A DNA stretch of 38,195 nucleotides from CAYSSG01 sp964433635 (GCA_964433635.1 CAYSSG010000018.1:1-38195), one strand, 5' to 3'; counted from the stretch's first letter, positions 15,538-24,447 are shown. Made by a program: numbers and translations. The notes: a model not told the origin generated them from the sequence alone.

Positions 15538-17060
15538 CAGAAAACTATATATTAGAGCTAAAAAACATTACGAAAGTTTTCCCTGGAGTAAAAGCATTGG
15601 ATAATGTCAATTTCAGACTCAAAAGAGGGGAAGTACATGCCCTGGTAGGAGAAAACGGTGCCGGGAAAAGTACACTCATAAAGATTTTAACTGGTGTCTA
15701 TCAGCCAGAGGAAGGATGCATATTTATTGATGGTAAACAGGTGTCCTTACTCAGCCCCCAAGAAGCCTTCTCACATGGAATAAATGTTGTACATCAGGAA
15801 AGGAATTTAGTTCCAACATTTACTGTTGCAGAAAATATAATGATTGAGCAATATTGCAGGAAAATGACATCCAGGATTAACCAAAAAAAAATTAATCAAG
15901 ATGCACAAAAATATATTGATTTGGTAGGGCTTGATTTTGAGCCTACTAAGAACGTTGAAGAACTGACAGCTGGTAAACAACAATTGGTAGAAATTGCAAA
16001 GTCATTATCATCTGAGGCAAAAATTATTTTTCTTGATGAGCCAACAGCGTCTATTTCTGTTAAAGAAGGCGAAGATTTACTTAAGTTGATTAGAAATCTT
16101 AAGAATCAAGGTTTTACATTTGTATTTGTTTCACACAAGCTTGAGGAAGTTTTTGCCATTGCAGATACTGTAACAGTTCTAAGAGATGGGAAAAATATAA
16201 AGGGTATAACTATTGATGACATCCATGTTCCGATAAAAAAATTAACAAGGGATCAATTGATTACCATGATGGTTGGAAGGAAAGAAGAATTTCAACCCTT
16301 TGAAAATAGAGATTTTTCAGATAAAAAAATTTCTTTGGAAACGAAGAATGTTCGTAGTGTTGGTTCCTCTAAACCGAAATCTTTTCATTTATATGAAGGC
16401 GAACTTCTCGGATGGTATGGACTGGTAGGTGCCGGAAGAACAGAATTTGCAAGAACATTGATTGGATATGATCCACCAATAGAAGGAGAAGTATTTGTTA
16501 AAGGTAAAAACGTTCATATAAAAAATATTATTCAGATGCAAAAGGAACATAAGCTTTATTATTTAAGTGAAAATAGAAAAGAAGAAGGCCTTTTTCTTTC
16601 CCATAGCATCAAAATTAATATTTCATCTTCTATGTTAAACAATATAACAAATCACTTTGGAATATTAGATTTCAAAAAAGAGCGGGCAGTCGCTGACAAG
16701 TTTAAAAAGGAACTCGACATTAAAACATCATCAATCAATCAGCTGGTCATGAATCTTAGCGGTGGAAATCAACAAAAGGTTAGTATTGCCAAGGGGCTTT
16801 CCGTTGAGCCCGAGATTTTAATTATTGATGAACCAACAGTTGGAATAGATGTAATGACTAAAGCAGAGATCCACAGACTTATGTATAACTTGACTGGAGA
16901 AGGCAAATCGATTATCTGCATTACATCTGACCTGCAGGAGATCATTCAAATTGCCGATAGAATTGTGGTGTTTAAAGATGGAAGGATTGTAGGTGAACTG
17001 AAAAACTCTAAAGTTTATGGAGAGATGAGTACAAAAATAATGAAATTAATTATGGATTAA
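15534..17060 (+). CDS. Sugar ABC transporter ATPase with two nucleotide-binding domains (RbsA/MglA type), first importer
   Basis: This 508-residue fused ATPase powers the two permeases before it. The first domain has Walker A GENGAGKST (39-47), signature-like LTAGKQQLVEIAKSL (144-158) and Walker B IIFLDEPT (164-171). The second has a degenerate Walker A (GLVGAGRTE), as is usual for this family, and an intact LSGGNQQK signature followed by ILIIDEPT. The gene overlaps subunit 2 and is followed, after 155 bases, by its binding protein. Sugar import is the usual role of this family; the particular substrate is not determined. Confidence 0.94.
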   Translation: MTENYILELKNITKVFPGVKALDNVNFRLKRGEVHALVGENGAGKSTLIKILTGVYQPEEGCIFIDGKQVSLLSPQEAFSHGINVVHQERNLVPTFTVAENIMIEQYCRKMTSRINQKKINQDAQKYIDLVGLDFEPTKNVEELTAGKQQLVEIAKSLSSEAKIIFLDEPTASISVKEGEDLLKLIRNLKNQGFTFVFVSHKLEEVFAIADTVTVLRDGKNIKGITIDDIHVPIKKLTRDQLITMMVGRKEEFQPFENRDFSDKKISLETKNVRSVGSSKPKSFHLYEGELLGWYGLVGAGRTEFARTLIGYDPPIEGEVFVKGKNVHIKNIIQMQKEHKLYYLSENRKEEGLFLSHSIKINISSSMLNNITNHFGILDFKKERAVADKFKKELDIKTSSINQLVMNLSGGNQQKVSIAKGLSVEPEILIIDEPTVGIDVMTKAEIHRLMYNLTGEGKSIICITSDLQEIIQIADRIVVFKDGRIVGELKNSKVYGEMSTKIMKLIMD

Positions 17061-17215
17061 TGATGCCCAGCTCAATTAGATTACCAATATTAAGCAAGAA
17101 GAAGGCTTAATAAATCATAGGAAGGGAGGATATATTTATAGAACAAAAACAGGTGAAAGGTGAATAAACGTAAAGAGTGAAAAAACTAAAAAAGTAAAAA
17201 ATAAAAGGAGAAAAA

Positions 17216-18244
17216 ATGAAAAAATTTACTTTAACCATGATAGCACTCATCGTGCTGATGTCTTTGGTAGTATGTGGAGCAATGGCTGCAGATGCTGATT
17301 ATCAATTTGCCGTTGTATATGGAGGGGTTCATCCGTTTTTTAGTCTTTGGGAACCAGGCGCAAAAGACGCTGCTAAAGATCTTGGGATTCCAGAACCTTA
17401 CATTGCAAGTCCACAGGCATGGGATCAGACAGAACAGAACCAGGTACTAGATGGTCTTATTGCTAGAGGAGCTAAAGGTATTGCCATGTTCCCATCGGAT
17501 GCAGTAGCAGGGAATGAGCAGATTACAAAAATGGTTAACTTTGGAATACCTGTTGTAACAATGGGTGGAGCACCTGCAGAACCATCAGATGCTGATTTCT
17601 GTTATGCCACTGATGTTGGCGCATCTGTTGCATTTGGTCTTCAGGCTGTTCTTGACAAGCTGAAGGCAAATGGATTAACAGAAGGTAATATTGTTCATTT
17701 ATGCAGCAGGCTAGCAGATACAAACACACAATTTAGACAAGCTGCAATTAGAGAAGTTCTTGCCAAACCGGAAAATGAGGGATTTGTATTATTTCAAGAA
17801 TTAGCTGATACCGATGACACAGAAAATGCAGAAAAAGCTATTAGTTCAATGTATGCTTCTTATATTGGTGAAGTTGATGGAATTATCTGCACTGGTTACG
17901 TTAACGCTCAAGTTCTAGCCAAAACAATGATGGAGAAAGATGAAAAGAGAGTGATTGCAGTCGGTATTGATGATTCTGAGGACGTTTTAACAGCCATCGA
18001 TAAAGGGTATATGTATGGAACAATGACTCAGAATCCCTATGCGATGGGTTATGTAGGTATCTATGCACTTAAACTTATGAAAGATGGATATACTTACAGA
18101 GATGACAAACCATTCTTCATAAACTCCGGATATTTCTTGCTTCAAAAAGAAGGATTACCAGAATATCACGCAACCTTAGAAGCTAACACGCAAAAATTTG
18201 TTTCAACAATGAAGGAAGAATATTTTAATCCACCCGCAAAATAA
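17216..18244 (+). CDS. Periplasmic sugar-binding protein, first importer (Peripla_BP_4/LacI fold)
   Basis: This 342-residue exported binding protein has a signal peptide at residues 1-24 (positively charged start, a hydrophobic core, GAMA before the probable cut). The mature part opens with a YQFAVVYGG strand and continues with two alpha/beta lobes. Blocks such as GLIARGAKGIAMFPSDA, GIPVVTMGGAP and ITAIDKGYMYGTMTQNPYAMGY-like segments are typical of ribose-type receptors. A Cys in VVCG near the end of the signal sequence is not a proper lipobox, so I favour a soluble or processed form over a lipoprotein. It lies last in the first importer operon and is followed by a strong hairpin at 18269-18302. 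Confidence 0.9.
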   Translation: MKKFTLTMIALIVLMSLVVCGAMAADADYQFAVVYGGVHPFFSLWEPGAKDAAKDLGIPEPYIASPQAWDQTEQNQVLDGLIARGAKGIAMFPSDAVAGNEQITKMVNFGIPVVTMGGAPAEPSDADFCYATDVGASVAFGLQAVLDKLKANGLTEGNIVHLCSRLADTNTQFRQAAIREVLAKPENEGFVLFQELADTDDTENAEKAISSMYASYIGEVDGIICTGYVNAQVLAKTMMEKDEKRVIAVGIDDSEDVLTAIDKGYMYGTMTQNPYAMGYVGIYALKLMKDGYTYRDDKPFFINSGYFLLQKEGLPEYHATLEANTQKFVSTMKEEYFNPPAK

Positions 18245-18268
18245 ACAGTATTCTTTAACTTGGAACTT

Positions 18269-18302
18269 GCACCAACCCTGTGGAAAGCCACAGGGTTGGT
18301 GC
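18269..18302 (+). terminator. Strong hairpin after the first binding-protein gene
   Basis: GCACCAACCCTGTGG (18269-18283) pairs perfectly with 18288-18302 around an AAAG loop, giving a 15-base-pair stem 25 bases after the stop. The T-run after it is poor (TGAGATTATTATT), so it may stabilise the 3' end of the mRNA as well as, or instead of, terminating transcription. Confidence 0.75.
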
Positions 18303-18556
18303 TGAGATTATTATTGACAATGGATACATCGATACATCTTTGTTAAAAAAAATCTATTGAAACCTTTCGTTATATAAATTAAAATTCTAATCAAGTAGAT
18401 GAATCTATTCATGATGACAGTATGTTACCTTGGATCTATTCGTTTGCAGACAAACAGATATAAAATATTATTTCGCATAGTATAACTGAAAATCAAAAGT
18501 TTAAGGATATTACAATTTGTTTTCCTTAAAACAGGAAAATTAACAGAGGTAATAAG
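18303..18556. other. AT-rich intergenic region before the DJ-1-like gene
   Basis: No gene is visible. It contains a tandem 8-base repeat, GATACATC twice (18323-18338), and several AT-rich promoter-like pieces, none with good spacing. It probably carries the promoter of the two-domain DJ-1/PfpI gene at 18557. AGAGGT at about 18545-18550 is that gene's ribosome binding site. Confidence 0.4.
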
Positions 18557-19873
18557 ATGAAAACAAAAAATAATACATTATCTGCTGGTTCATCGTTTTT
18601 GGATGTTGTTAAACAAACTGGAATAAATATAGATAAGCATGAAGATGTAACAGTATGGTCAGGAAAATATGGTGGGAACATAAAACCCAAAGGCCCTTTG
18701 GCAGGAAAAAAAGTTGGTATTATTGTTGCCAGTGAATTCAGCGATTTTCAGGCTTACTATTTGGTCTCATACATAGGGGAATATGGAGGAATATGTGAAT
18801 TTTTACTTGTTGATTGGGTAAAATGGAATCACACAAGACCTGCTATCCCATCAAAAGGTGTGGAGGGGATGTGGGGTGTCCATGTTGACCCGATAGCAGT
18901 GATGGGAGGAGATAAGGCATCTTATTATAAAGGCTTAAAGAAAGCCAATCCTAAAGAATATGATGCTATTATTATTATTGGCGGTCATTCCACAGACGTA
19001 ATGGTGACTGAAGATAGCGTTATAAACTTTATAAAAGAAGCGAGCAATAGCGGTGCGTACATGTGCTGCATTGGTTCAGGTTCAATGCCATTTATTGCCG
19101 CAGGTATTATGAATGGAGTAAAGTGTACAGGTAACAGGATGGTTGCCTATATGCTTAGAAGAATTGCTGACTACGAAGTATCACCGGTTATAAGAGACAA
19201 GAAAATTATCACCGCAATGGATACAATCAACACGCCTGAATTACTGAGAGTTTTATGTAAGGCATTTAATCCTGATTTTGAAGATTACAGAAAGAATATA
19301 CTAAAAGGGAAAAGAATCTTAATCACCATTAGCAATAATTATGAAGATATCGAGATTGCAGCTCCCGTATTGGAATATATTTATAGAGGTGCAGAGGTTA
19401 TATTTGCAACTTTTGAATCAGCCGTGCGAACAAGACCTCCACTGTTAGGAATGGATGTCATTATGGGAAATGTTGGTACCACAATTCCTTTCCAGGAAAT
19501 TCCAGATTGTTATTATAGCATTAAAAAACTGAAAGATGTTAAAATGTCTGATTTTGATATTGTACAGATTCCAGGTGCATTTTGTCCATGGAATATGGTT
19601 GAGACCGGGCATACAGATTGGTTAAAAGAGGCATGCTCAGCAGGGAAAATTATTGCCGCTATCTGTCATGGACCCATTGCTTTGGCAGCTGCTGATTTAG
19701 TAAAGAATAAAAAAATGACCGGATGGTTAGCAAGCAAGGATTCTGTAGAAATCATGGGTGGAACATTTAATACAGATTGGGCTGCCTGTATTGATGGACA
19801 ACTTGTCACTGGAAGAACGCCACCGGAGATACCAGAATTTGTTGATGCGATAACTGAAGCGTTATTAAGGTAG
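18557..19873 (+). CDS. Tandem DJ-1/PfpI-family protein, two domains, only the second with a nucleophile
   Basis: The 438 residues hold two class I glutamine-amidotransferase-like (DJ-1/PfpI) domains, about 50-235 and 250-438. The second has the nucleophile elbow AAICHGP with C370 and H371. In the first, the matching stretch reads CCIGSGS, putting Gly173 at the cysteine position and Ser in place of His, so that half is probably inactive and structural. Relatives act as proteases, glyoxalases, deglycases or hydratases. The gene stands alone between two sugar importers, preceded by a strong hairpin and followed by a 420-base gap. A role in handling reactive aldehydes from the cluster is attractive but unproven. 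Confidence 0.85.
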   Translation: MKTKNNTLSAGSSFLDVVKQTGINIDKHEDVTVWSGKYGGNIKPKGPLAGKKVGIIVASEFSDFQAYYLVSYIGEYGGICEFLLVDWVKWNHTRPAIPSKGVEGMWGVHVDPIAVMGGDKASYYKGLKKANPKEYDAIIIIGGHSTDVMVTEDSVINFIKEASNSGAYMCCIGSGSMPFIAAGIMNGVKCTGNRMVAYMLRRIADYEVSPVIRDKKIITAMDTINTPELLRVLCKAFNPDFEDYRKNILKGKRILITISNNYEDIEIAAPVLEYIYRGAEVIFATFESAVRTRPPLLGMDVIMGNVGTTIPFQEIPDCYYSIKKLKDVKMSDFDIVQIPGAFCPWNMVETGHTDWLKEACSAGKIIAAICHGPIALAAADLVKNKKMTGWLASKDSVEIMGGTFNTDWAACIDGQLVTGRTPPEIPEFVDAITEALLR

Positions 19874-20295
19874 ATCGATTTATAAATTTAGTGAAGATTT
19901 ATATCTCAAATATGAATATTTTTTCTGATCTTAGAATATCATAATAATACTTATCATAAATTAGATTATTTAAAAAGTTTGTCTTGAGTTAATGAAATGA
20001 AAAAATGAATCTGTGATCGGTAGTCAGTCTGTTTATAGAATTTTATTAGCGAATGATAGCTGTATAAAATAATAAAAATAAAATGATAGAAATACATATT
20101 GATATGATAGAAATCAGTAACTGCCAATAATCAATCAATTTACTTGGTAAGGTCATACCAGACTGGCAGAAATATACAATTTAAGGAGGAGGTATTCTTA
20201 TAGAATAAATATACCTAATAGAATAATAAATAGTATTAATTCTTAGATTAGTATTGAAAGTAAAATGAAAAATTTTAAATAAATAGAGGAGTTAG
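19874..20295. other. AT-rich intergenic region ahead of the second importer
   Basis: There is no gene in these 420 bases. Inverted repeats CTGCCA/TGGCAG (20121-20126 and 20164-20169) and TGGTA/TACCA (from 20145) lie close together and may be an operator. At 20185-20196 GGAGGAGGTATT looks like a strong ribosome binding site, but no reading frame follows it. The same 11 bases occur at 5077-5087. The promoter of the second importer must lie here, but I cannot pick one with confidence. Confidence 0.4.
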
Positions 20296-20298
20296 ATG

Positions 20299-21285
20299 AT
20301 GAAAAAACAATTAGTTCTTCTTTTAGTTATCGCTTTAACACTTATGTTTGTGGGAACAGTAGCAGCTGAACAAGAAGCCAGTAATGAATTGTATGTGTTA
20401 ATTGCACCCCATATTGGTATTCAGCATTGGCAAGTACATAAGGCAGGCTTTGAGAAAGCTGCTGCGGAGTTAGGTGTGCAAACAGAGTTTACAGGCGTGA
20501 TGGGGGATTCTATAGAGGACCAGGTTAGAATAATGGAGCAGATCGTTGCTAAAAACCCGGCTGGAATTTTAATAGGCCCACTGAGCCCTGAACCTTTAAC
20601 ACCTTCTATAAATCGTGCCATGGAGGCCGGTATCCCCGTAATTGCCGTTGATACTGATGCGGAGAATAGCAATCGACTTTGTTACATAGGCACAAACGGT
20701 TACGCAGCTGGTCAATTAGCAGCGGATGTCATGGCAGGTTTACTAAATGAAGAAGGGAAGGTCGGAATATCCAATTTGCTTGGCTTTGCAACTTGCGAAG
20801 AACGTGCAAACGGATTCCGGGATAGAATTGCAGAAAAATATCCAAATATGTCAGTTGCAGCTGAAGTTGATGATAAGGCAGACGAAGAACATGCAACAGC
20901 AGTTAATACACAAATGTTAATTGCTAATGATGATCTTAAAGGAATTTTCGGTGTTAATGCTGTAAGTGCTATTGGTATGGGTGCCGCAGTAAAAAGTCTT
21001 GATAAGGTTGGTGAAGTGAAGATAGTAGCATTTGATCCTCAACCCCAAACACTGCAACTCATTGCAGATGATGTAGTTCAGGCAACGATGGTTCAGAGAA
21101 ACTGGGCTATGTCCTATTATGGTTTAAAATTTCTTTATGATTATAATCATGGTAGTCTTGAACTGGTTAAAGGTTGGGATGTTCCTGCCGTACAAAAAAT
21201 GGGTGTAAATACCCTTCCTACGAGAGTAGATACGGGTATCATGGTTGTTACCAAAGAGAACTATCAGTTATTTGAGGAAAAGTAA
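20299..21285 (+). CDS. Periplasmic sugar-binding protein, second importer
   Basis: This 328-residue exported protein has a signal peptide of about 22 residues (MKKQ, hydrophobic core, VAA before the cut) and a ribose-binding-protein-like fold. Visible blocks are GVMGDSIEDQVRIMEQIVAKN, AGIPVIAVDTDA and the hinge-side GIFGVNAVSAIGMGAA. GAGGAG at 20286-20291 is better spaced for the ATG at 20299 than the one at 20296, which would add one Met. It is unlike the first binding protein apart from the common fold, so the two importers probably take different substrates. A hairpin at 21303-21342 separates it from its ATPase gene, a common way to make more receptor than transporter. Confidence 0.92.
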   Translation: MKKQLVLLLVIALTLMFVGTVAAEQEASNELYVLIAPHIGIQHWQVHKAGFEKAAAELGVQTEFTGVMGDSIEDQVRIMEQIVAKNPAGILIGPLSPEPLTPSINRAMEAGIPVIAVDTDAENSNRLCYIGTNGYAAGQLAADVMAGLLNEEGKVGISNLLGFATCEERANGFRDRIAEKYPNMSVAAEVDDKADEEHATAVNTQMLIANDDLKGIFGVNAVSAIGMGAAVKSLDKVGEVKIVAFDPQPQTLQLIADDVVQATMVQRNWAMSYYGLKFLYDYNHGSLELVKGWDVPAVQKMGVNTLPTRVDTGIMVVTKENYQLFEEK

Positions 21286-21302
21286 TTTAGAATATTGAAA
21301 AA

Positions 21303-21342
21303 ATATCGAAGTGCTCCCTTTCAAAAGGGAACACTTCGATAT
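21303..21342 (+). terminator. Hairpin between binding-protein and ATPase genes
   Basis: ATATCGAAGTG (21303-21313) pairs with CACTTCGATAT (21332-21342), and inside it TCCCTT pairs with AAGGGA around a TCAA loop, with one mismatch. No real T-run follows. It most likely protects the receptor mRNA or attenuates read-through to the ATPase and permease genes. Confidence 0.65.
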
Positions 21343-21387
21343 CATTTATCGGATTAAAACACTAAATAAAATTGGGAATGTATATTT

Positions 21388-22953
21388 ATGTCAAAACAGA
21401 ATCAATTTACAAATATCTTAGAAATTACTGGTCTTAGTAAATCATTTCCAGGAGTTCAAGCGCTTAAAGAAGTTGATTTTTCCATACGTCAAGGTGAAAT
21501 TCACGGCTTGATTGGCGAAAATGGTGCTGGCAAAAGTACCCTGATTAAAATAATATCAGGTGCGCTTAAAAGGGATTCTGGTACAATCCTATATGAAAAT
21601 AGTCATTATACTGCGATGAATTCAACTGAAGCACTGCATAGAGGAATAGCAACTGTTTATCAGGAGCTTAGCCTTTGTGAAAATATGAGTGTTGCAGAAA
21701 ACTTACTCATAAATCGGCATCCAAAAAAGGGTTTTGTCATTGACTTTGAAGCCTTATTCAAGAAAACGATGGAATACTTGGAACAATTTGATTTACAAGT
21801 TTCCCCAAATGAAATCGTGCAAAATTTACCTCTTGCTGTAAGAGCACAAATTGAGATACTTCGGGCGCTTTCCTACGATCCTAAGCTCCTTATTTTGGAT
21901 GAGCCCACCGGGGCATTAAGCGGGTATCATGTTATTAGACTTTTTGAACTATTATCTAATCTTAAACACCAGGGTACAAGTATTCTGTATATATCTCATA
22001 ATATCAATGAAGTGCTTGAGATATGTGATCGAGTTACGGTACTGAGAGATGGGGTAAGAGTCAATACGGTCGATTCAGAAGAAATTACTGAAGAAAAACT
22101 TGCAAACCAGATGGTAGGTCGTAAATTAGATACAATGTATCCTGATCGGAAAAGTATACCTTCCAGTGAAATAATATTAAGTGTGCAAAATCTATCAGAT
22201 GGGGAATTATTTCAAAATATTAGTTTTGATTTGAGGCGAGGCGAAATACTTGGGGTTGCAGGTTTAGTGGGCTCAGGAAGAACTGAATTAGCATTGACAA
22301 TATTTGGATATCGCAAGATTACAGATGGAAAGATTTTGATTCACGATAAGCCAGTGATTATCAACACACCAAAAGATGCAATAAAGAATAGGATTGCCTA
22401 TCTACCAGAAGATCGTCATTTATTGGGGCTATTTCTTTCATTTACCGTAGCGAATAATTTATTATCAAATAATTTAGAGCACTTTTCTCGTAAAGGTTTT
22501 ATAGATAACAAAACACTCATTTCTTTAACAAATGATTATATAAAAGATCTAGAAATTAAAGCTTTTGGACCACAGCAAATCGTTGATAATTTAAGTGGCG
22601 GAAATCAACAAAAGACTCTCTTTGCTAAATGGATAGAGGTGAATCCAGAGATACTCATTATTGATGAACCAATAAGGGGAATTGATGTTGGAACAAAAAA
22701 GGCAATTCATGAACTACTACGAAAACTTGCTAATGATGGCATGTCAATTATTATGATTTCTTCAGAATTACCTGAAATACTAGGAATGAGCGATCGTATT
22801 ATGATTATGGATCGAAAGCGTATTGTAGAAATAATTGAAAATAATCGTAGTATTACAGAAGAATATATCATACAGGCTATTGTGAATTTCAAGAAAGGAA
22901 AAAACAATTTTGAATACGCAAAGAACATCAGAAATGTTGAAATTAATAATTAA
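21388..22953 (+). CDS. Sugar ABC transporter ATPase with two nucleotide-binding domains, second importer
   Basis: This 521-residue fused ATPase is of the RbsA/MglA/AraG type. The first domain has Walker A GENGAGKST (43-51) and Walker B LLILDEPT, with an atypical signature (LPLAVRAQIEIL). The second has GLVGSGRTE and the full LSGGNQQK signature with ILIIDEPI. Membrane association is through the permease that follows, whose start lies 44 bases inside this gene. The ribosome binding site is weak (TTGGGA). The gene order binding protein, ATPase, permease differs from the first importer. Confidence 0.93.
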   Translation: MSKQNQFTNILEITGLSKSFPGVQALKEVDFSIRQGEIHGLIGENGAGKSTLIKIISGALKRDSGTILYENSHYTAMNSTEALHRGIATVYQELSLCENMSVAENLLINRHPKKGFVIDFEALFKKTMEYLEQFDLQVSPNEIVQNLPLAVRAQIEILRALSYDPKLLILDEPTGALSGYHVIRLFELLSNLKHQGTSILYISHNINEVLEICDRVTVLRDGVRVNTVDSEEITEEKLANQMVGRKLDTMYPDRKSIPSSEIILSVQNLSDGELFQNISFDLRRGEILGVAGLVGSGRTELALTIFGYRKITDGKILIHDKPVIINTPKDAIKNRIAYLPEDRHLLGLFLSFTVANNLLSNNLEHFSRKGFIDNKTLISLTNDYIKDLEIKAFGPQQIVDNLSGGNQQKTLFAKWIEVNPEILIIDEPIRGIDVGTKKAIHELLRKLANDGMSIIMISSELPEILGMSDRIMIMDRKRIVEIIENNRSITEEYIIQAIVNFKKGKNNFEYAKNIRNVEINN

Positions 22954-23872
22954 ATCAAGACCTCTAATCGTCTTCTTGATTGACATTATCCTAGTGATTA
23001 TTTTTACATTGATGAACAAGAACTTTCTTTCAATAGTAAATTTTAGAGCAATCGGTTTTGGGATGCTTAGCGTTGGAATTGTATCAATTGGAATGATGAT
23101 CGTTATGGTAACTGGTGCATTTGATTTATCCGTTGGTTCAACACTTGCCCTAACCGGTATTGTCGCTGCAAAATTGTTGGAATCAGGAACACCAATTTTT
23201 ATTTCGGTATTAGCAGCATTAGCAGTTGGTGCTTTGATTGGATGTTTTAATGGACTATTAATCACTGGCATTGGCATTAATCCTTTTATAGCAACCCTTG
23301 GTACCATGAGTATGGTTCGTGGACTTGCTCTTGCTGTTACGCAGGGTATGCCTGTATATGGATTACCTAAAGCCTTTGCATGGTTAGGCGAAGGTACTGT
23401 TTTTAATTTCCCTTTTGCAATTTTACTATTAATATTTCTTGTTATTATTTTTGACCAGTTTTTACGAAAAACCGTTAATGGCAGATTATTTTATTACACA
23501 GGTGGAAATGAGGAAGCAGCCAGATTATCTGGAATTAATACAAAAAGTGTTCGAATGGAAGCATTTATTATCATTGGATTTTTAGCAGCATTGGCAGGTG
23601 TCCTTATGGCTTCTAGAATGATGTCAATGGCTGCCACTTCTGGAACAGGCCTGGAACTTAAGGCAATTGCAGCATGTATCATAGGTGGAGCAGCACTGGC
23701 AGGTGGCGAAGGGACAATTATCGGAGCATTTTTAGGAACATTACTGGTTGCTTTGATTGATGATATTTTGATACTAAGTGGTGTCTCAGCATATTGGCAG
23801 CAATTCAGTTCAGGAGTTATTTTAGTTATTGTTGTAACCTTTAATATATTTATCCGTCGTATTAAAAGTTAA
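22910..23872 (+). CDS. Sugar-type ABC transporter permease, second importer
   Basis: This 320-residue membrane protein of the RbsC family has multiple hydrophobic helices, the canonical VTGAFDLSVGSTLAL loop and the late GGAALAGGEGTIIGAFLG segment. It is the only permease of this importer, so the channel is probably a homodimer. TTG at 22910 is preceded by GAAAGG at about 22893-22898; an ATG at 22934 would remove eight residues but has no ribosome binding site. The reading frame overlaps the ATPase gene end. It is the last intact gene before the chimeric pseudogene. Confidence 0.9.
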   Translation: MNTQRTSEMLKLIIKSRPLIVFLIDIILVIIFTLMNKNFLSIVNFRAIGFGMLSVGIVSIGMMIVMVTGAFDLSVGSTLALTGIVAAKLLESGTPIFISVLAALAVGALIGCFNGLLITGIGINPFIATLGTMSMVRGLALAVTQGMPVYGLPKAFAWLGEGTVFNFPFAILLLIFLVIIFDQFLRKTVNGRLFYYTGGNEEAARLSGINTKSVRMEAFIIIGFLAALAGVLMASRMMSMAATSGTGLELKAIAACIIGGAALAGGEGTIIGAFLGTLLVALIDDILILSGVSAYWQQFSSGVILVIVVTFNIFIRRIKS

Positions 23873-23990
23873 TGAGCGATCAATTAGTATACTTATATTA
23901 CGAATCGTTATAATATAGAAATAAATTTAAAAAAGTATCTTGAAAATACAGTTGCCCTTAAAAAATTCAATTTTCTCCGAAAGTTGAATT

Positions 23991-24323
23991 TGATAACCGA
24001 TCATGATTATGGGTCTTTTGAACCCGAAAAAGAAGAATTGAATAAAATCGGCGCCGAGGTACTATTGTGCCAATGTAAAACAGAATCAATGTCCCGCATT
24101 ACTGTATTGACGAGGTTTCTGATCATACCATTGCCTTAATATTGGCTTGTGTTAGAAAGGTAGAACTTCTTAGTCATACAGTGAAGAAAGGTATCTGGGA
24201 TTTTAAAATAGCCAAGCCAATATTCCGATTAAGAAATATGAAACTGGGCTTAGTTGGTTTTGGGAATATTGCCAGAGTGGTTTCTCAAAAGGCACAAGTA
24301 TTTGGTTTAAAAGTGATTGCCTA
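23991..24323 (+). repeat. Distal, internally deleted copy of the dehydrogenase segment
   Basis: Two blocks, 23991-24085 and 24086-24323, reproduce 8407-8501 and 8671-8908 base for base. The junction between them lacks 169 bases of the source, which is not a multiple of three, so the frame is broken. Just before 23991 the copy also shares AAAGTTG with the source, separated by four extra bases. The right end stops within codons for VIAY, where fumarase sequence takes over. Confidence 0.95.
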
Positions 24324-24447
24324 CCAGGATTTGGGAACAGAGGCCATACACCGTTACCTGGTGAAAGATTTTCCGGCTATTGTCTGCATCGATGCTGCGG
24401 GAAATAATCTCTATGAAAGTGAACCCCCTAAGTTTAGAAAGGCTTAA
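23991..24447 (+). pseudogene. Chimeric pseudogene: 2-hydroxyacid dehydrogenase fragment fused to fumarase beta-subunit C-terminus
   Basis: The left 333 bases are the duplicated dehydrogenase fragment. From 24324 the frame continues as QDLGTEAIHRYLVKDFPAI and then VCIDAAGNNLYES, ending at a TAA (24445-24447). This matches the C-terminal end of the class I (iron-sulfur) fumarate hydratase beta subunit, where a DLG.EAI...V.DFPAIV.ID..GN.LYE pattern is conserved. The rest of the fumarase gene is missing. The longest open stretch (from TTG at 24142) would encode 101 residues joining half a Rossmann domain to the fumarase tail, and it has no credible ribosome binding site. Malic enzyme follows 39 bases later, a natural neighbour for fumarase. 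I infer a recombination that cut into fumB. Confidence 0.85.

Noticed and set aside
21388..22953. First nucleotide-binding domain of the second importer ATPase has LPLAVRAQ instead of LSGGQ
   Set aside because: Sugar ATPases of the AraG/XylG/MglA type commonly vary here (LP, or Ala for Gly), and the Walker motifs and the second-domain signature are intact, so this is within normal family variation.
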